Source of the DNA: Spirochaetaceae bacterium
Lineage (GTDB): Bacteria > Spirochaetota > Spirochaetia > Treponematales > Breznakiellaceae
Length of the DNA stretch: 31,079 nt
NCBI GenBank assembly: GCA_031269165.1
Contig: JAISZQ010000092.1
Coordinates: forward strand, 1-31,079
Reading direction: 5' to 3'
Part shown: one piece after another, positions 31,048-31,079 of the stretch
Position numbering within the stretch: the first letter of the stretch is position 1
Layout of the letters: every line of letters starts with the position of its first letter
The notes under the pieces: generated by a model
The model's database searches: none
Seen by the model: the letters and a program-made list of their open reading frames with translations, nothing else
Told to the model about the DNA's origin: nothing
Program-made: the position numbers and the translations under genes

Positions 31048-31079
31048 ATGGAAGCAAAATTGACTTTGAAACTTGACCA
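31048..31079 (+). CDS. Start of a DUF6364-like antitoxin (cut by window end)
   Basis: Only MEAKLTLKLD is visible. This start is typical of DUF6364 ribbon-helix-helix antitoxins (pattern M-x-A-K-L-T-L-K-L-D). The strong promoter and good ribosome-binding site support a real gene. A toxin gene would be expected downstream, outside the window. Confidence 0.5.
   Translation, partial: MEAKLTLKLD

Overview
The window looks like a chromosomal segment from a GC-rich spirochaete, most probably a gut-type Treponema. This is an inference from the gene set (a paired cyclic-nucleotide-domain regulator, a PEGA membrane protein, a FabV/Ter-type reductase, a GerMN protein, a DUF4469 protein) and from the density of short repeats. 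No rRNA or tRNA gene was recognised. Housekeeping genes are intact, but almost every intergenic space carries palindromic repeats, insertion-sequence debris or toxin-antitoxin debris.

Layout. 1-2.3 kb: a truncated, frameshifted IS1182-like transposase, then a partly duplicated repeat and a RAYT-like (Y1 transposase-related) gene on the minus strand whose start codon lies in a perfect hairpin. 2.3-4.4 kb: repeat elements around a GerMN-domain membrane protein and a small copper-chaperone-like protein. 4.4-9.0 kb: prfB (with its programmed +1 frameshift), a PEGA-domain membrane protein and ftsY. Between the last two, a 955-bp phage-toxin-like segment has been inserted and now starts with a copy of the ftsY translation start. 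9.1-12.9 kb: fatty-acid synthesis genes fabZ, fabV, accB and accC. 12.9-18.4 kb: a cyclic-nucleotide-type regulator, a small exported protein, a UvrD/PcrA/Rep helicase and a rhomboid protease. 18.4-19.4 kb: a three-copy 98-bp repeat array and a BrnT/BrnA-like pair with a broken toxin. 19.6-22.6 kb: a minus-strand cluster (lactonase-like beta-propeller, FUSC-like membrane protein, ceramidase-like hydrolase) divergent from a LysR regulator. 23.6-29.3 kb: a complete Opp/Dpp peptide ABC transporter on the minus strand (binding protein, two permeases, two ATPases). 29.3-31.1 kb: tandem palindromes, a DUF4469 protein and the start of a DUF6364-like antitoxin.

The most interesting signal is a family of roughly 119-140 bp elements that fold into three consecutive hairpins. 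Two sequence families (A at 7345 and 9626; B at 3707 and 27515) share the same order of hairpins, the same linker and the same hairpin-III loop (TAACCGA in two A copies and one B copy), while their stems differ by compensating changes. Both families show 4-bp target duplications, and one A copy interrupts a second repeat whose uninterrupted copy is also in this window. One B copy sits exactly between the peptide-binding-protein gene and the first permease gene. Other notable points are promoters whose -10 box lies only 6-9 bases before the ATG of genes lacking a Shine-Dalgarno sequence (possible leaderless mRNAs), and a 125-bp promoter-plus-leader module shared by two unrelated genes.
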